Source of the DNA: Thermotomaculum hydrothermale
GTDB lineage: Bacteria > Acidobacteriota > Holophagae > Thermotomaculales > Thermotomaculaceae
Assembly (NCBI RefSeq): GCF_016592575.1
Contig: NZ_AP017470.1
Location: 682,001 to 746,000, forward strand
Direction of reading: 5' to 3'
DNA: 64,000 nucleotides
Position 1 is the stretch's first letter, and every line of letters begins with the position of its first letter. Shown here piece after piece: positions 1 to 9,165 of this stretch. Below the pieces are notes generated by a model. That model did no database searches and was not told where the DNA came from. It worked only from the letters and a program-made list of their open reading frames with translations. The translations under genes and the position numbers were made by a program.

Positions 1-61
1 AACCTGCAAAGCTTAAAGTGGTTAATAACATCATAAAAATAAAAACTAAATATTTTCTCAT
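1..61 (-). CDS. Secreted protein, N-terminal signal peptide only (cut by window edge)
   Basis: Only the first 20 codons are in the window. Read on the minus strand from an ATG at 61 they give Met-Arg-Lys-Tyr followed by a run of hydrophobic residues ending Leu-Ser-Phe-Ala-Gly, which is a typical signal peptide with a likely cleavage after Ala. A perfect AGGAGG ribosome binding site lies at 68-73 (complement), six bases before the start. The gene begins just downstream of the GH18 protein gene on the same strand, so it is probably co-transcribed with it and also exported. Its function cannot be judged from what is visible. Confidence 0.75.
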   Translation of the reverse strand, partial: MRKYLVFIFMMLLTTLSFAG

Positions 62-114
62 TAAAATCCTCCTGAAAAAATTTGTCTTCTGGATTATATC
101 ACAATAATCCTTTT

Positions 115-3100
115 TTAATATGCATTTAAAGATTTCATATAGGTTCTGCCCCTATCACCTTCAACTTCAATACAAATAAGGGGTTTGTTTGAACTATATT
201 GTACAAAAGAGTGTTCGTTGAACTGATTTTCAGGAAATAAATCCTTTAAAAGTGATTTATATCTCTTTAATGGTTCTATTTTTACTTCTTTTTCACCAAT
301 TATATTTCCCTGTCCATCATACAGTTTAAAAGTTACAAAAGCATTTTCTCTATTAGGGTTGAGGGCTACAATTCCTGTCCAGTAATTATCATCACTTAAA
401 GCAACAGGTAATGTCCCTACTTCTTTACCCTTTGGGAGGAGTGAATAACCACAAATTGCTCCTCCAGGGACACCATATATTTCAATTCCAGTTGTTTTCA
501 CATTAGAGTATGCATATCCCCAGACAGCCTGTTGCAATTCTTCTTCACTGAAAAGGTGCTCAAATAACCCTTTAACCTTCGACAGCGCTTTTATTTCAAT
601 TGACTTTGTTCCCACAAGCTTTTTTTTGTCATTGTAAAGATAGAAGATAAGCCTGCCATCTCTGTTTTCTGTGTTTGTAAAAGTAAATCCTGTCCAGAAT
701 ATATCTTTTTCTTCAGGGATATGAGGTATATAAAACTTTGTGTAAGAGTCAGACGAAAGGGTTATTGCTGCTCCATCATTGTTATTTTGAACAAAAAGTT
801 CAAACCCGTTTAAAACATCAGATTGGTTTATGTCGTAAATCTTGCCCCAGCTGAACTGTTCAGAAATATTTTCTGCAAATTTATTTAAGTCAATTAAATT
901 GCTGTAACTTGCATCAAGACTTGAACCCTGGTTGTTAACAGTTACAATTAACTGTTTTCCATTTTTATTTCCAATGCTTACAAGGGTATTCCAGTAATTG
1001 GTTTCTTCTGCAATGTGGGGGATGTTTAGTTGATAATTTGTTGTCAATCCCTGATATGCAGCAGCCCCTAAATTTTCACCGCTTACATCTGTATAAATTA
1101 AAAGGAATGAATTAGGAGTAATTGTGTATTGATAGTTTTCGTTAGAATTATTGTTAAAGAATTCTGAAAGTTTCACCTTTCTGAAAGGGTCTATTGTAAT
1201 ATTTTTGGTTTCAATATTTTTTTCATTATCTATCTGTTGGATAGATGCTCTTGCTGTTTGATTAATTGGGTTTATCAGATAGGAATTAAAATTGATTTGT
1301 CTTTCATTTATGGTGGTTTTCCCATTAATTGCTAAAGGATAGCTTTTCAATTCAACAGGCAGAATTCTTATGCTTTTTGATTCACCTTTGTATCCAAGGT
1401 CATTTTCTGCCTCAACCTTTACATAGTAAGCTCCTGCTGCATAGAAAATTAACGATATTTCAGGCTCTTCTGTTTCAAAGCTTCCCTCATAATCTCCTGA
1501 AACAATCCAAGTGTATTTTGTGATAGGTCTGTTATTTGGTTCATTAAATTTGCAGGAAAAATCCACAGTAAGAGCAGTTAATCCGCTTTGAGTTGAGGCT
1601 GAAAAACTTTCAATTTCAGGGGTAGATACTCTTGTGAAGTATGCATAAATTGAGTGGTTTGAAGTGATATTTTTAAAAGTGTAATTTGATATCCTTCCAA
1701 AATCTGTTCCGTCTACAACAACTTTATCAATGGTATGTCCCTCATCTGGTGAAATGGTGAAGGTTTTTGTTTCCCCTTCGCTTACAGTGATTTCTCCTGA
1801 TGGATAAATTGAGCCTCCCTCTCCACATTGTGCTGTAATTGTGTATTTGTTGTTTGAAATTATGGTAAATGTAGCTTCAATTGTGTGATTTTCATGAACA
1901 TTATCAAAGGTGTAGATGTTAACAATTCCAACAGAGTTTCCATCAACTATAACATCTTTTATTAGATATCCGTTATTTGCAGAGATTACAAATGTAATTG
2001 ATTCTCCTTCATTAACAGTAATTGTACCTGAAGGATCAATACTCCCTCCTTCCCCTGCTGTTGCAGTTATTGTATAGTTGTTTGTTTGCATTTCTTTAAA
2101 AAATGCGTCTATTGTGTGGTCTACTGTAATATTTTCAAAAGTGTACGAGGTTACAGCACCAACTGAGTTCCCGTCAACAAGTACATAATCAATTTCGTAG
2201 CCTGGCTCAGGTTTGATTGAAAAAGTAATACTATCCCCTTTATTGACAGTTATTGTACCTGATGGGGATATTATTCCCCCATTCCCTGCACTTGCTGTGA
2301 TTGTAAAGGTGTTCTGGGTGTCTGCTTCAAATTGCGCCTCTATTGTGTGGTTTGTTGTAACATTGGTAAAGGTATAATTTGATGTTGCCCCCTTGCTTAC
2401 TCCATCTACCACAACATCTTTTATGTGGTAACCGTTGTCTGGGGTAATTGTAAAGGTTATATCGTCTCCTTCATTGACTGTTATATTCCCGCTTGGACTG
2501 ATTGAGCCACCGTTTCCGGCACTTGCGGTTATTATGTATGTTGTTGGTGCATCCTGTTCAAAGAAAACATCAATTGTATGGTCAGTTGTGACATTATCAA
2601 AAGTGTAAGAATTTACTACTCCTATTGAATTTCCGTCAATCTGAACATCTGATATGTGATAGCCGGTATCAGGGGTAAAGTTAAATGTAATGCTTTTCCC
2701 ATAATTAACTTCCACCTGTCCTTCTGGGGAGATTGAGCCGTTTCCATGGGCTGTTGAGGTAATGTATGAGAAACCAAATTTTTCCCTTAACTTTTCCCAC
2801 AATTCAGTTCTCGTTCCGTCATAGTTTAAAGCCCACATCCCTGTTCCACCTATATTGTACTGGTTGACTTTGTCGTATTTTAATCCCAGGCTGACTTCAT
2901 CGTCGTACCATGCCTGATGAGGGTAAGAAGTTGAGCAATTGTAATCATAAAAAGGTGTTTGAGAGTAGTCGTCCCATTCCCTGTTGTACTGAGCTGCTTT
3001 GTCAACAGCATTTGAATAAATTACAGCACTGCCGTTTGCCCTTTGCTCTGTTGGAATATCGCAGGCTTTTGCAGGCCAGTCGTATCCGTAATAGGGCACT

Positions 3101-3969
3101 CCCAATATCAGTTTGCCTTTTTTTGCATCTCCCACACCGTATGTGCCATTTATGTAATCGTCAAGTGTTTGAACTATACCTGCCCAGGTTGGCCATGGGC
3201 TTCCGCTTGTATAACTTAATGGAGAAACAGGGCCAGGGTCTCCCCCTGAATAGTGGTAATCATAAGCCATTATAAATAGGTAGTCAGCGTAATCTGTAAG
3301 GGTGTTAAAGTCCATTCTGTCATTCCAGTTTACTGCCGGAGTGTCAACAACGACAATGCTTCCCGGCATATTTGTATGGAAATAGTCTGAAATCTCCTGA
3401 ATAAATGTATTGAAATAATCCCTGTCTGAAGAGTAGGGTAATTCAAAGTCTATACAAACTCCGTCTGCCCCTGCAGATTGAACCTGATTAAACAGGTTTT
3501 GAATGCAATTTTGTCTGTTTGTTTCACTTTGAATTAAAGTCCTAATGGAGCTTCCTCCAAACAGTGTTGCAGTTAAAATTACTTTTACTCCGTGTGCATG
3601 AGCCTCGTTTATAGGGGCAGAAGAAGGCCATCCATTTAAATCAGTGATGTTTCCGCTTGAATCAATGTCTGCTGAAAAGTATGCAAGTATAGTGAGTAAG
3701 TCCCATTGAATATTTGATGTCCCTGTTTTCCAGTATGTATAATAGCCTAAAACCTGCTTTTTAACTCTTGGGGTGGATACTTCTCCCTTTGTAAACATTT
3801 TATAGTATTGTTCTGATTTTAAAGGTGTTGGGGTAATATTTTGATACTCTTTTGATTGCAATTGATGAATAGATTGAAAGCTTAAAGCTGGGTTATTTGC
3901 GTTTTTATTTGCAAAAGCAGTGAAAAAAGCAATTATTATAACCAAAACTATCATTTTTTTGGGAAACAT
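115..3969 (-). CDS. Secreted GH18 (chitinase-type) glycoside hydrolase with five InlB-like repeats and a PKD domain
   Basis: 1284-residue exported protein. Residues 1-20 are a signal peptide. Residues about 70-395 form a glycoside hydrolase family 18 barrel: the catalytic motif DGVCIDFE lies at 169-176 with Glu176 as predicted acid, MAYDYHY is at 234-240, and the conserved Trp is in GTGMWALNYDG near 379. Five repeats of about 76 residues follow (roughly 402-470, 478-547, 555-624, 631-701, 708-778), each with a GxGSIxPSG start and an NYTFxNVTxxHTI end, resembling divergent InlB B-repeats. A PKD-like domain spans about 784-870. The C-terminal 400 residues hold about three related beta-rich modules of unknown family. 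Chitin or peptidoglycan-type glycans are family substrates; the true substrate is not shown. GGAGG precedes the ATG. Confidence 0.88.
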   Translation of the reverse strand: MFPKKMIVLVIIIAFFTAFANKNANNPALSFQSIHQLQSKEYQNITPTPLKSEQYYKMFTKGEVSTPRVKKQVLGYYTYWKTGTSNIQWDLLTILAYFSADIDSSGNITDLNGWPSSAPINEAHAHGVKVILTATLFGGSSIRTLIQSETNRQNCIQNLFNQVQSAGADGVCIDFELPYSSDRDYFNTFIQEISDYFHTNMPGSIVVVDTPAVNWNDRMDFNTLTDYADYLFIMAYDYHYSGGDPGPVSPLSYTSGSPWPTWAGIVQTLDDYINGTYGVGDAKKGKLILGVPYYGYDWPAKACDIPTEQRANGSAVIYSNAVDKAAQYNREWDDYSQTPFYDYNCSTSYPHQAWYDDEVSLGLKYDKVNQYNIGGTGMWALNYDGTRTELWEKLREKFGFSYITSTAHGNGSISPEGQVEVNYGKSITFNFTPDTGYHISDVQIDGNSIGVVNSYTFDNVTTDHTIDVFFEQDAPTTYIITASAGNGGSISPSGNITVNEGDDITFTITPDNGYHIKDVVVDGVSKGATSNYTFTNVTTNHTIEAQFEADTQNTFTITASAGNGGIISPSGTITVNKGDSITFSIKPEPGYEIDYVLVDGNSVGAVTSYTFENITVDHTIDAFFKEMQTNNYTITATAGEGGSIDPSGTITVNEGESITFVISANNGYLIKDVIVDGNSVGIVNIYTFDNVHENHTIEATFTIISNNKYTITAQCGEGGSIYPSGEITVSEGETKTFTISPDEGHTIDKVVVDGTDFGRISNYTFKNITSNHSIYAYFTRVSTPEIESFSASTQSGLTALTVDFSCKFNEPNNRPITKYTWIVSGDYEGSFETEEPEISLIFYAAGAYYVKVEAENDLGYKGESKSIRILPVELKSYPLAINGKTTINERQINFNSYLINPINQTARASIQQIDNEKNIETKNITIDPFRKVKLSEFFNNNSNENYQYTITPNSFLLIYTDVSGENLGAAAYQGLTTNYQLNIPHIAEETNYWNTLVSIGNKNGKQLIVTVNNQGSSLDASYSNLIDLNKFAENISEQFSWGKIYDINQSDVLNGFELFVQNNNDGAAITLSSDSYTKFYIPHIPEEKDIFWTGFTFTNTENRDGRLIFYLYNDKKKLVGTKSIEIKALSKVKGLFEHLFSEEELQQAVWGYAYSNVKTTGIEIYGVPGGAICGYSLLPKGKEVGTLPVALSDDNYWTGIVALNPNRENAFVTFKLYDGQGNIIGEKEVKIEPLKRYKSLLKDLFPENQFNEHSFVQYSSNKPLICIEVEGDRGRTYMKSLNAY

Positions 3970-4033
3970 AATTCCTCCAAAAACTAATTTTTTGTAATTT
4001 TATTATTTTTTTGAAAAAAAAGGAATGAAAAAA

Positions 4034-4543
4034 TTATAATTTCAATTTGTCTTTAAATTTGTTGTTTTTACACTCATAGATAAGGTGGAATAATAGGTCT
4101 ATTTTTTCAACCCCGCTTATGCTAACAGAGTTTTTTTCTCCTAAAATTTTAAACCTGAATAATCCTTTTTTAATTTCAACAATCTCATCACAGGGAATTC
4201 TTCCTGTTCCAGGGAATTTTTTTATCAGCGTATTTATTACAATTAATTCATCAGTGGTTATAATAACCTTTAACCCCCATACATCAATCAGTGTGTAAAA
4301 AATTATAAGAACTACAACAAGACCGGCCACAAGGCTTAGACTTGTAAGCAATTTCATTGCATAGTAAAAGTTAGCAGATTGGGGATAGAGTAGCATTTTA
4401 GCAGTTAAATTTTCCATAATTGATTTTGCAATGATGCATTGTCTTGTGTAAAAGAATATCGCTACACCACTTATTAAGAAGGCAAAGCTTCTTGTTAATT
4501 TGCCATGTGTAAATACCCCTATTTCATTTGAGTTCGTTTGCAA
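4034..4543 (-). CDS. Small membrane protein with PH-like C-terminal domain
   Basis: 169 residues with two predicted membrane helices (about 18-36 and 64-90) followed by a roughly 80-residue hydrophilic region (KVIITTDELIVINTLIKKF onward) whose pattern of short beta strands and a final helix resembles bacterial PH (bPH2/DUF304-like) domains. The best start is a TTG at 4543 behind GAGGCGGTG; no ATG is in frame nearby. It overlaps the pyrF 3' end by 20 bases, so it is likely translationally coupled to the pyrimidine operon. Family assignment is by pattern only and the function is unknown. Confidence 0.6.
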   Translation of the reverse strand: MQTNSNEIGVFTHGKLTRSFAFLISGVAIFFYTRQCIIAKSIMENLTAKMLLYPQSANFYYAMKLLTSLSLVAGLVVVLIIFYTLIDVWGLKVIITTDELIVINTLIKKFPGTGRIPCDEIVEIKKGLFRFKILGEKNSVSISGVEKIDLLFHLIYECKNNKFKDKLKL

Positions 4544-5234
4544 GTTTTTTCACCGCCTCTTTTATTGATGCTGCCTTTGTAATAGGCCTGCCTATTACAA
4601 TATAATCCGTTCCTTTCTCAAATGCCATTTTAGGAGTCATAACCCTTTTCTGGTCGTCTTTGTTTAATGCAAATTCAGGCCTTATTCCAGGTGTAACAGT
4701 TATAAAGTCTTTCCCGCATACTTCTTTCACTATTTCAATTTCAAGGGGTGAGCAAACCACTCCGTTAGCTCCATTTTCTTTTCCTAAAAGTGCAAGCCTT
4801 TTTACCATTTCTTTTGTGTTGTAAGCATATCCAATTTCTTTTAAAGCATTATCGTCAAGAGATGTAAGGATTGTAACCCCTATTAGCAGTGGTTTTGTTC
4901 CGTTTTTTTCAAAGAAATCATTTAATTTTTCAGCGGTTTTTCTTACCATTTCAGAGCCGCCGCTTAGATGTATATTTACCATATCCACACCTAATTTAGC
5001 ACTCTCAATTACAGCATTTGCAACAGTGTTTGGAATATCGTGAAATTTTAAATCAAGGAATACCTTTACCCCAAGTGATTTTATGTCTTTTACAAGTTGT
5101 GGCCCCTCTGCTGTAAATAGTTGTTTTCCTATTTTAAAGTATGAGATATCAGGTGCACATTGTTTTACAATACTTAAAGCCTTTTCCCTTGAATCAACAT
5201 CAAGTGCAACAATAACTCTTTCCATTTTATTCAT
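4524..5234 (-). CDS. pyrF: Orotidine 5'-phosphate decarboxylase
   Basis: Cytosolic enzyme that decarboxylates OMP to UMP, the last step of de novo pyrimidine synthesis. About 236 residues, normal for the bacterial type I family. The catalytic signature DLKFHDIPNT is at about 61-70 (Asp-x-Lys-x-x-Asp), VTPGIRPE forms the phosphate-loop region and YIVIGRPI is the C-terminal phosphate-binding strand. An upstream TTG at 5240 and an ATG at 5225 are alternatives; the ATG at 5234 was chosen because GGGAG lies eight bases before it. It overlaps the end of pyrD by 8 bases, consistent with a coupled pyrK-pyrD-pyrF operon. Confidence 0.96.
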   Translation of the reverse strand: MNKMERVIVALDVDSREKALSIVKQCAPDISYFKIGKQLFTAEGPQLVKDIKSLGVKVFLDLKFHDIPNTVANAVIESAKLGVDMVNIHLSGGSEMVRKTAEKLNDFFEKNGTKPLLIGVTILTSLDDNALKEIGYAYNTKEMVKRLALLGKENGANGVVCSPLEIEIVKEVCGKDFITVTPGIRPEFALNKDDQKRVMTPKMAFEKGTDYIVIGRPITKAASIKEAVKKLANELK

Positions 5235-6144
5235 CTTCAATACTCCCTATCCATTGATTTATGTTTTCAATTCCTTTGTTTTGTAGGAAATTTGAAATCC
5301 CTTCAACAATCTCTTTGCCACAAGATGGATTAAAAAAGTTTGCTGTGCCTATTTGAATCGCCTTTGCACCAATTAAAAGAAATTCAAGTGCATCTTTATA
5401 ATTTGAAATCCCTCCTATCCCGATTACAGGAATTTTTACCGCTTTTACACATTGGTAAACCATTCTAAGTGCTACAGGTTTTATTGCAGGTCCTGAAAAT
5501 CCTCCCATTTTTCTTTTTATAGAGAATTTTTTGGTTTCAATGTTGACAGCCATTCCTAATAAAGTGTTAATAAGGGAGATTGAATCTGCTCCCTCTCCCT
5601 CACAAACCTTAGCAAATTCAGTTATGTCAGTTACATTTGGGGAGAGTTTTATCATTAAATGTTTTTCTGTTGTTTTTCTTAATTTTGAAACAAGGGTTTT
5701 TGTTAATTTAGGGTTTGTACCAAATTGTATTCCCCCTTTTTTCACATTTGGGCAGGATATGTTTACTTCAAAGCCGTCTATTTCCTGGTATTCACTTAAA
5801 AATTCAACAACTTTTATGTATTCTTCCAGCGAATAGCCGAAAATATTAACTATTATTTTTGTATCTTTTTTTGCAAGCAGGGGTAGTTTCTCTTCCACAA
5901 ATGCCTTTGCTCCTATATTTTGCAATCCTATTGAATTTATCATTCCGCAGGATGTTTCAACTATTCTTGGGGTTGGGTTTCCCTCAATAGGTTTATAGGA
6001 TAAGCCTTTTGTGCATATCCCGCCTATTTTTGAGAGTGGATAGAAGTTTTCAAACTCCAATCCGTATCCGCAGGTTCCGCTTGCAAGGAGAACGGGGTTT
6101 TTAAGTTTCAGGTTTCTGCCTAAATCAACACTTAACTCTATCAT
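5227..6144 (-). CDS. pyrD: Dihydroorotate dehydrogenase, class 1B catalytic subunit
   Basis: 305-residue FMN-dependent enzyme oxidising dihydroorotate to orotate. It is the class 1B type: the active-site base is a Cys in NISCPNVKKGG (Cys131), and the gene is directly preceded by the matching electron-transfer subunit pyrK. ASGTCGYG near the N-terminus and the GIGGISNYKDALEF and GAKAIQIGTANF segments are the usual FMN phosphate-binding region. The ATG at 6144 overlaps the pyrK stop as ATGA, showing translational coupling. Class 1B enzymes pass electrons to NAD+ through PyrK, fitting an organism that need not use quinones for this step. Confidence 0.96.
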   Translation of the reverse strand: MIELSVDLGRNLKLKNPVLLASGTCGYGLEFENFYPLSKIGGICTKGLSYKPIEGNPTPRIVETSCGMINSIGLQNIGAKAFVEEKLPLLAKKDTKIIVNIFGYSLEEYIKVVEFLSEYQEIDGFEVNISCPNVKKGGIQFGTNPKLTKTLVSKLRKTTEKHLMIKLSPNVTDITEFAKVCEGEGADSISLINTLLGMAVNIETKKFSIKRKMGGFSGPAIKPVALRMVYQCVKAVKIPVIGIGGISNYKDALEFLLIGAKAIQIGTANFFNPSCGKEIVEGISNFLQNKGIENINQWIGSIEDE

Positions 6145-6887
6145 TTTAATTCCTTTAACTCATTAATGTTGAAAACAGGGCCGTCAACACAAACTCTTTT
6201 GTATCCCTCATTGGTTTCAACGACGCAACCTAAACAAACTCCAAAGCCGCAAGCCATATACCTTTCAAGAGAGGTATAATGGGGTATATCTGGAAAATTT
6301 TTCTTTATAGCCTTAACCATTCCTTCAGGTCCACATGAAAGTATTATTGGTTTTTTAAAATTGTTTTTTTCAATTACCTTTTTTATTCCATCAATTACAG
6401 TTCCTTTAATTCCTAATTCCCCGTTTTCTGTTGTAATTATTGTTGGTGCTGATTTTCCAAAAATAGGTACAATGTCTTTTTTTGTTCTTCCCCCGTAAAC
6501 AACTGTATGCCTGCTTTTTTCTATCTGTTTTGAGAGAAAGTATAATGGTGGTATTCCGCTTCCCCCGCCAACGAGGATGTATTCTCCTGTCTCATCTATA
6601 GGAAATGAATTTCCGGAAGGGCCTATGGCATCTATTGTTTCCCCTGGATTAAGGTTGTAAAGGAATTCCGTCCCTTTACCTATCTTCTTTACAAGAAATT
6701 TAAGCATTTTGTCTCTTTTATTGCAATCCATTACACTTATCGGTTTTTTTAATAATGTATTTGCCTGAAGCATAAAGAAATTTCCCGGTTTTACATTAAG
6801 AAAGTCTTCAACTTCAGTTAAAAAGGTAAGAATTGCATAATCAAAGTATGTCTTCTTATTTTTTAAAAATAGTTTCCCCTGCTTCAT
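6141..6887 (-). CDS. pyrK: Dihydroorotate dehydrogenase electron-transfer subunit
   Basis: About 248 residues. N-terminal FAD-binding barrel, a central NAD-binding fold with VGGGSGIPPLYFL (about 106-118) and SCGPEGM, and a C-terminal [2Fe-2S] loop with Cys at about 213, 218, 221 and 233 (motif CGFGVCLGC, then C). PyrK carries electrons from the FMN of PyrD to NAD+. The ATG at 6887 is preferred to TTG 6893 because AAGGA sits seven bases before it. It is the first pyr gene of the operon and follows the PAS/HisKA gene after a 53-base gap. Confidence 0.95.
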   Translation of the reverse strand: MKQGKLFLKNKKTYFDYAILTFLTEVEDFLNVKPGNFFMLQANTLLKKPISVMDCNKRDKMLKFLVKKIGKGTEFLYNLNPGETIDAIGPSGNSFPIDETGEYILVGGGSGIPPLYFLSKQIEKSRHTVVYGGRTKKDIVPIFGKSAPTIITTENGELGIKGTVIDGIKKVIEKNNFKKPIILSCGPEGMVKAIKKNFPDIPHYTSLERYMACGFGVCLGCVVETNEGYKRVCVDGPVFNINELKELK

Positions 6888-6940
6888 TAACAATCCTTAT
6901 CTAATTTTTAATCAATGAAAGTATACTTAATTTTAGAGGG

Positions 6941-8440
6941 TTAGTCTATTTTTTCCTTTGGTTCTTTGAGTATAATTTGCTTAATGTTTTCCATATTTGC
7001 ATACTTTGCAAGTTGAATACTTTCCATTGAATTTAATTTAGTCAATGTTGTAGAAATCCTATCTATTTGCTTTTTTAGTGATTTTATAATTTTTGTTGTC
7101 TTTTCTTTGTCTAACATGTTTTTTTCAAGATAGGTTTCCATAATATCAAGCTTTGTTGAAATAACGGTTAATGGATTATTGATCCTATCATGTGCAGTAA
7201 CACTCAGGGATTTTATTGTTTCTAATTTTTCCTTTTCCCTTACTTCATTTTCTAATTTTTTAATTTCAGTGATATCTGAAATTACAATGAGAAGATTAGT
7301 GTGTTTCCCGAATTTTGTTTTTGAAATTGTAACAGTATAGTGTTTGTTATTAAATTTTATTTCCCCTGTTTTTGTTTTTTTATTGTACACATCAATAATT
7401 TTAAAAAACAAATCTTCTCCAATTACTTCGCTGAGGTGTGTTTTTTGTTCCGGTGGATTAAAATTATTTTTTCCAACTTTATTTATTAATTCAACTTCAA
7501 AATTGTTATTGCAAACAAAAATATTTTGAGGAAGATTATTTATAACAGATTGAATAAAGTTTTTTTGAGCAATAAGAGTTTTTGTTTTTTCATAATTTCC
7601 AAAGATTAGAGGGGCAAATTGCATAAAAAGAGAGAGTTGCTCAATCATTGTTATGTAGGGAATGATATTTTGATTAAATTCTATAAAAATGGCACCAAAA
7701 GGAGTTTTTTTATTTTTTAAAATTGCACAGATTAGAGTGTTCTTATCATTGAATTCAAGGTTTATTCCTAAATCGAGAAGGATATTGTTTGGGAAGAAAT
7801 ATATATTATCAACTAAGTTGAATTTTTCTGATGCTTCATTATCTAAAATAAAGGATAATAATTTTTCACTTTTTAACAACTCTTGTACATCATTTTTGTT
7901 AAATCCAGTATAAAAGAATTCTTCATAAGGGTTATTTTCCCCAAATGTAAAAAGAATTTTTTTTTGTCCGCTTATATTTTTGAGCAGAGTTAATGTTCTA
8001 TCAAACAGGAACTTAGAATTACCAGTCACCAGATCTTTAATTTCTATGACATCTTTTAGGAATTTGGAATTTATGTTGTATGCCTGTATTTTTTTGTAAT
8101 GCGCTGTTTTGTCTTCAATGATAATGCTTAAGTTTTTAAATTCTCCATTTTCAAAATATGGAACAAGGGTTACATCTGCGATGTAATCCTTTGAAAACTC
8201 AATCCCGTATTTACTCTGATTTCCAGTAAAGATATTAGTGTAATAGTTTTCTATGTATAAGCAAAGATTAGGGAAATAAGGTTTTAAATCTCGGTAATTT
8301 GTTATAGAGATAGAGGGAATATTAAAATGGTTCAGGAATAATTCAGCTGATTTGTTCATAAATTCAATATTTCCGTTTTTATCAAGTACTAAAAGAGAAA
8401 AAGGAAAAGATTTAGCCAGGTTTAAAAGTAAATTAAACAT
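6941..8440 (-). CDS. PAS-GAF-PAS protein with a histidine-kinase dimerisation domain but no ATPase domain
   Basis: 499 residues, soluble. Residues 1-110 look like a PAS domain (SLLVLDKNGNIEFMNKSAE), about 125-290 a GAF-like sensor region, and about 295-395 a second PAS domain. A HisKA-type helical hairpin follows with an H-box AHDRINNPLTVI, putative phospho-accepting His417 in the H-D-x-x-x-P form. The protein then ends about 80 residues later: the N, G1 and G2 boxes of a HATPase domain are absent, and the 53 bases before pyrK have no room for one. The gene overlaps the tsaC end by 8 bases. It may be a phosphotransfer or scaffold protein rather than a kinase; its role is unknown. Confidence 0.7.
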   Translation of the reverse strand: MFNLLLNLAKSFPFSLLVLDKNGNIEFMNKSAELFLNHFNIPSISITNYRDLKPYFPNLCLYIENYYTNIFTGNQSKYGIEFSKDYIADVTLVPYFENGEFKNLSIIIEDKTAHYKKIQAYNINSKFLKDVIEIKDLVTGNSKFLFDRTLTLLKNISGQKKILFTFGENNPYEEFFYTGFNKNDVQELLKSEKLLSFILDNEASEKFNLVDNIYFFPNNILLDLGINLEFNDKNTLICAILKNKKTPFGAIFIEFNQNIIPYITMIEQLSLFMQFAPLIFGNYEKTKTLIAQKNFIQSVINNLPQNIFVCNNNFEVELINKVGKNNFNPPEQKTHLSEVIGEDLFFKIIDVYNKKTKTGEIKFNNKHYTVTISKTKFGKHTNLLIVISDITEIKKLENEVREKEKLETIKSLSVTAHDRINNPLTVISTKLDIMETYLEKNMLDKEKTTKIIKSLKKQIDRISTTLTKLNSMESIQLAKYANMENIKQIILKEPKEKID

Positions 8441-9062
8441 TTTCTTCTAATAGTTCAATTATTCCGTAAGGGTCTTGCCCTTTTCTTAATATTTTAAAAG
8501 GTTGCTCACTTAAATCTATAACTGTTGAGGGTTCAGAGAACAAAACATCACCTTCGATAACTGCATCTACCTCATTGCTAAATTCTTTTTCAAGTAATAT
8601 TGGGTCATTTAAAGGCTCTTTTCCGCTTCTGTTTGCACTTGTTGTAATAATCGGGTGTCCCAACTCTTTTACAATCTCTCTTGATAGGTTATGGTCTGGT
8701 ATTCTAAGCCCCACTGTTTTTCTCTTTGAATGAAGAATTTTAGGCAATTCTCGTGAAGCCTGTAAGATAACTGTGTATGGGCCTGGTAATATCTTCCTCA
8801 TTAATTTATACGCCTCATTTGAAACATTTTTTGCGTATTTTGATAGATGTTTTAAATCATAGCAAAGTATTGAAAAATATTTGTTTTTTTCTCTGCCTTT
8901 AATTTGCCTGATTTTTTCAATAGCCTTTGGTGAATAAATAGAGCACCCTATCCCGTAAATTGTATCAGTAGGGTAAATTATAATTCCATCATTGTTTAAA
9001 ATTTCAACTATTTTTTTTATTTTGTAAGGTTGTGGATGATTTTCGTTAATTTGTATTAACAT
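8433..9062 (-). CDS. tsaC: L-threonylcarbamoyladenylate synthase (Sua5/YciO/YrdC family)
   Basis: 209-residue YrdC-fold protein. It makes threonylcarbamoyl-AMP from threonine, bicarbonate and ATP, the first step of tRNA t6A37 synthesis. Visible family landmarks are IIYPTDTIYGIGCS near residue 30, KGREKNKYFSILC, the LPGPYTVIL segment, VGLRIPDH and PIITTSANRSG. It lacks the extra C-terminal Sua5 domain, so it is the short TsaC type. GAGAGG lies about seven bases before the ATG at 9062. It is the first gene of the minus-strand run leading into pyrK, and is divergent from mtnA. Confidence 0.9.
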   Translation of the reverse strand: MLIQINENHPQPYKIKKIVEILNNDGIIIYPTDTIYGIGCSIYSPKAIEKIRQIKGREKNKYFSILCYDLKHLSKYAKNVSNEAYKLMRKILPGPYTVILQASRELPKILHSKRKTVGLRIPDHNLSREIVKELGHPIITTSANRSGKEPLNDPILLEKEFSNEVDAVIEGDVLFSEPSTVIDLSEQPFKILRKGQDPYGIIELLEENV

Positions 9063-9165
9063 TCAATTACCTCTCAAAGTGTTTATATTTTAATCTTAAA
9101 AAACAATATTGTTTTTGTCAATAATTCATATTAAAATTTTTAAGACTAAAAGATTGGGAGTTAAA

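Noticed and set aside
400-2800. CRISPR or simple tandem DNA repeats in the GH18 gene
   Set aside because: The periodicity is about 228 bases in frame and explained by protein repeats; there are no short identical repeats with unique spacers.
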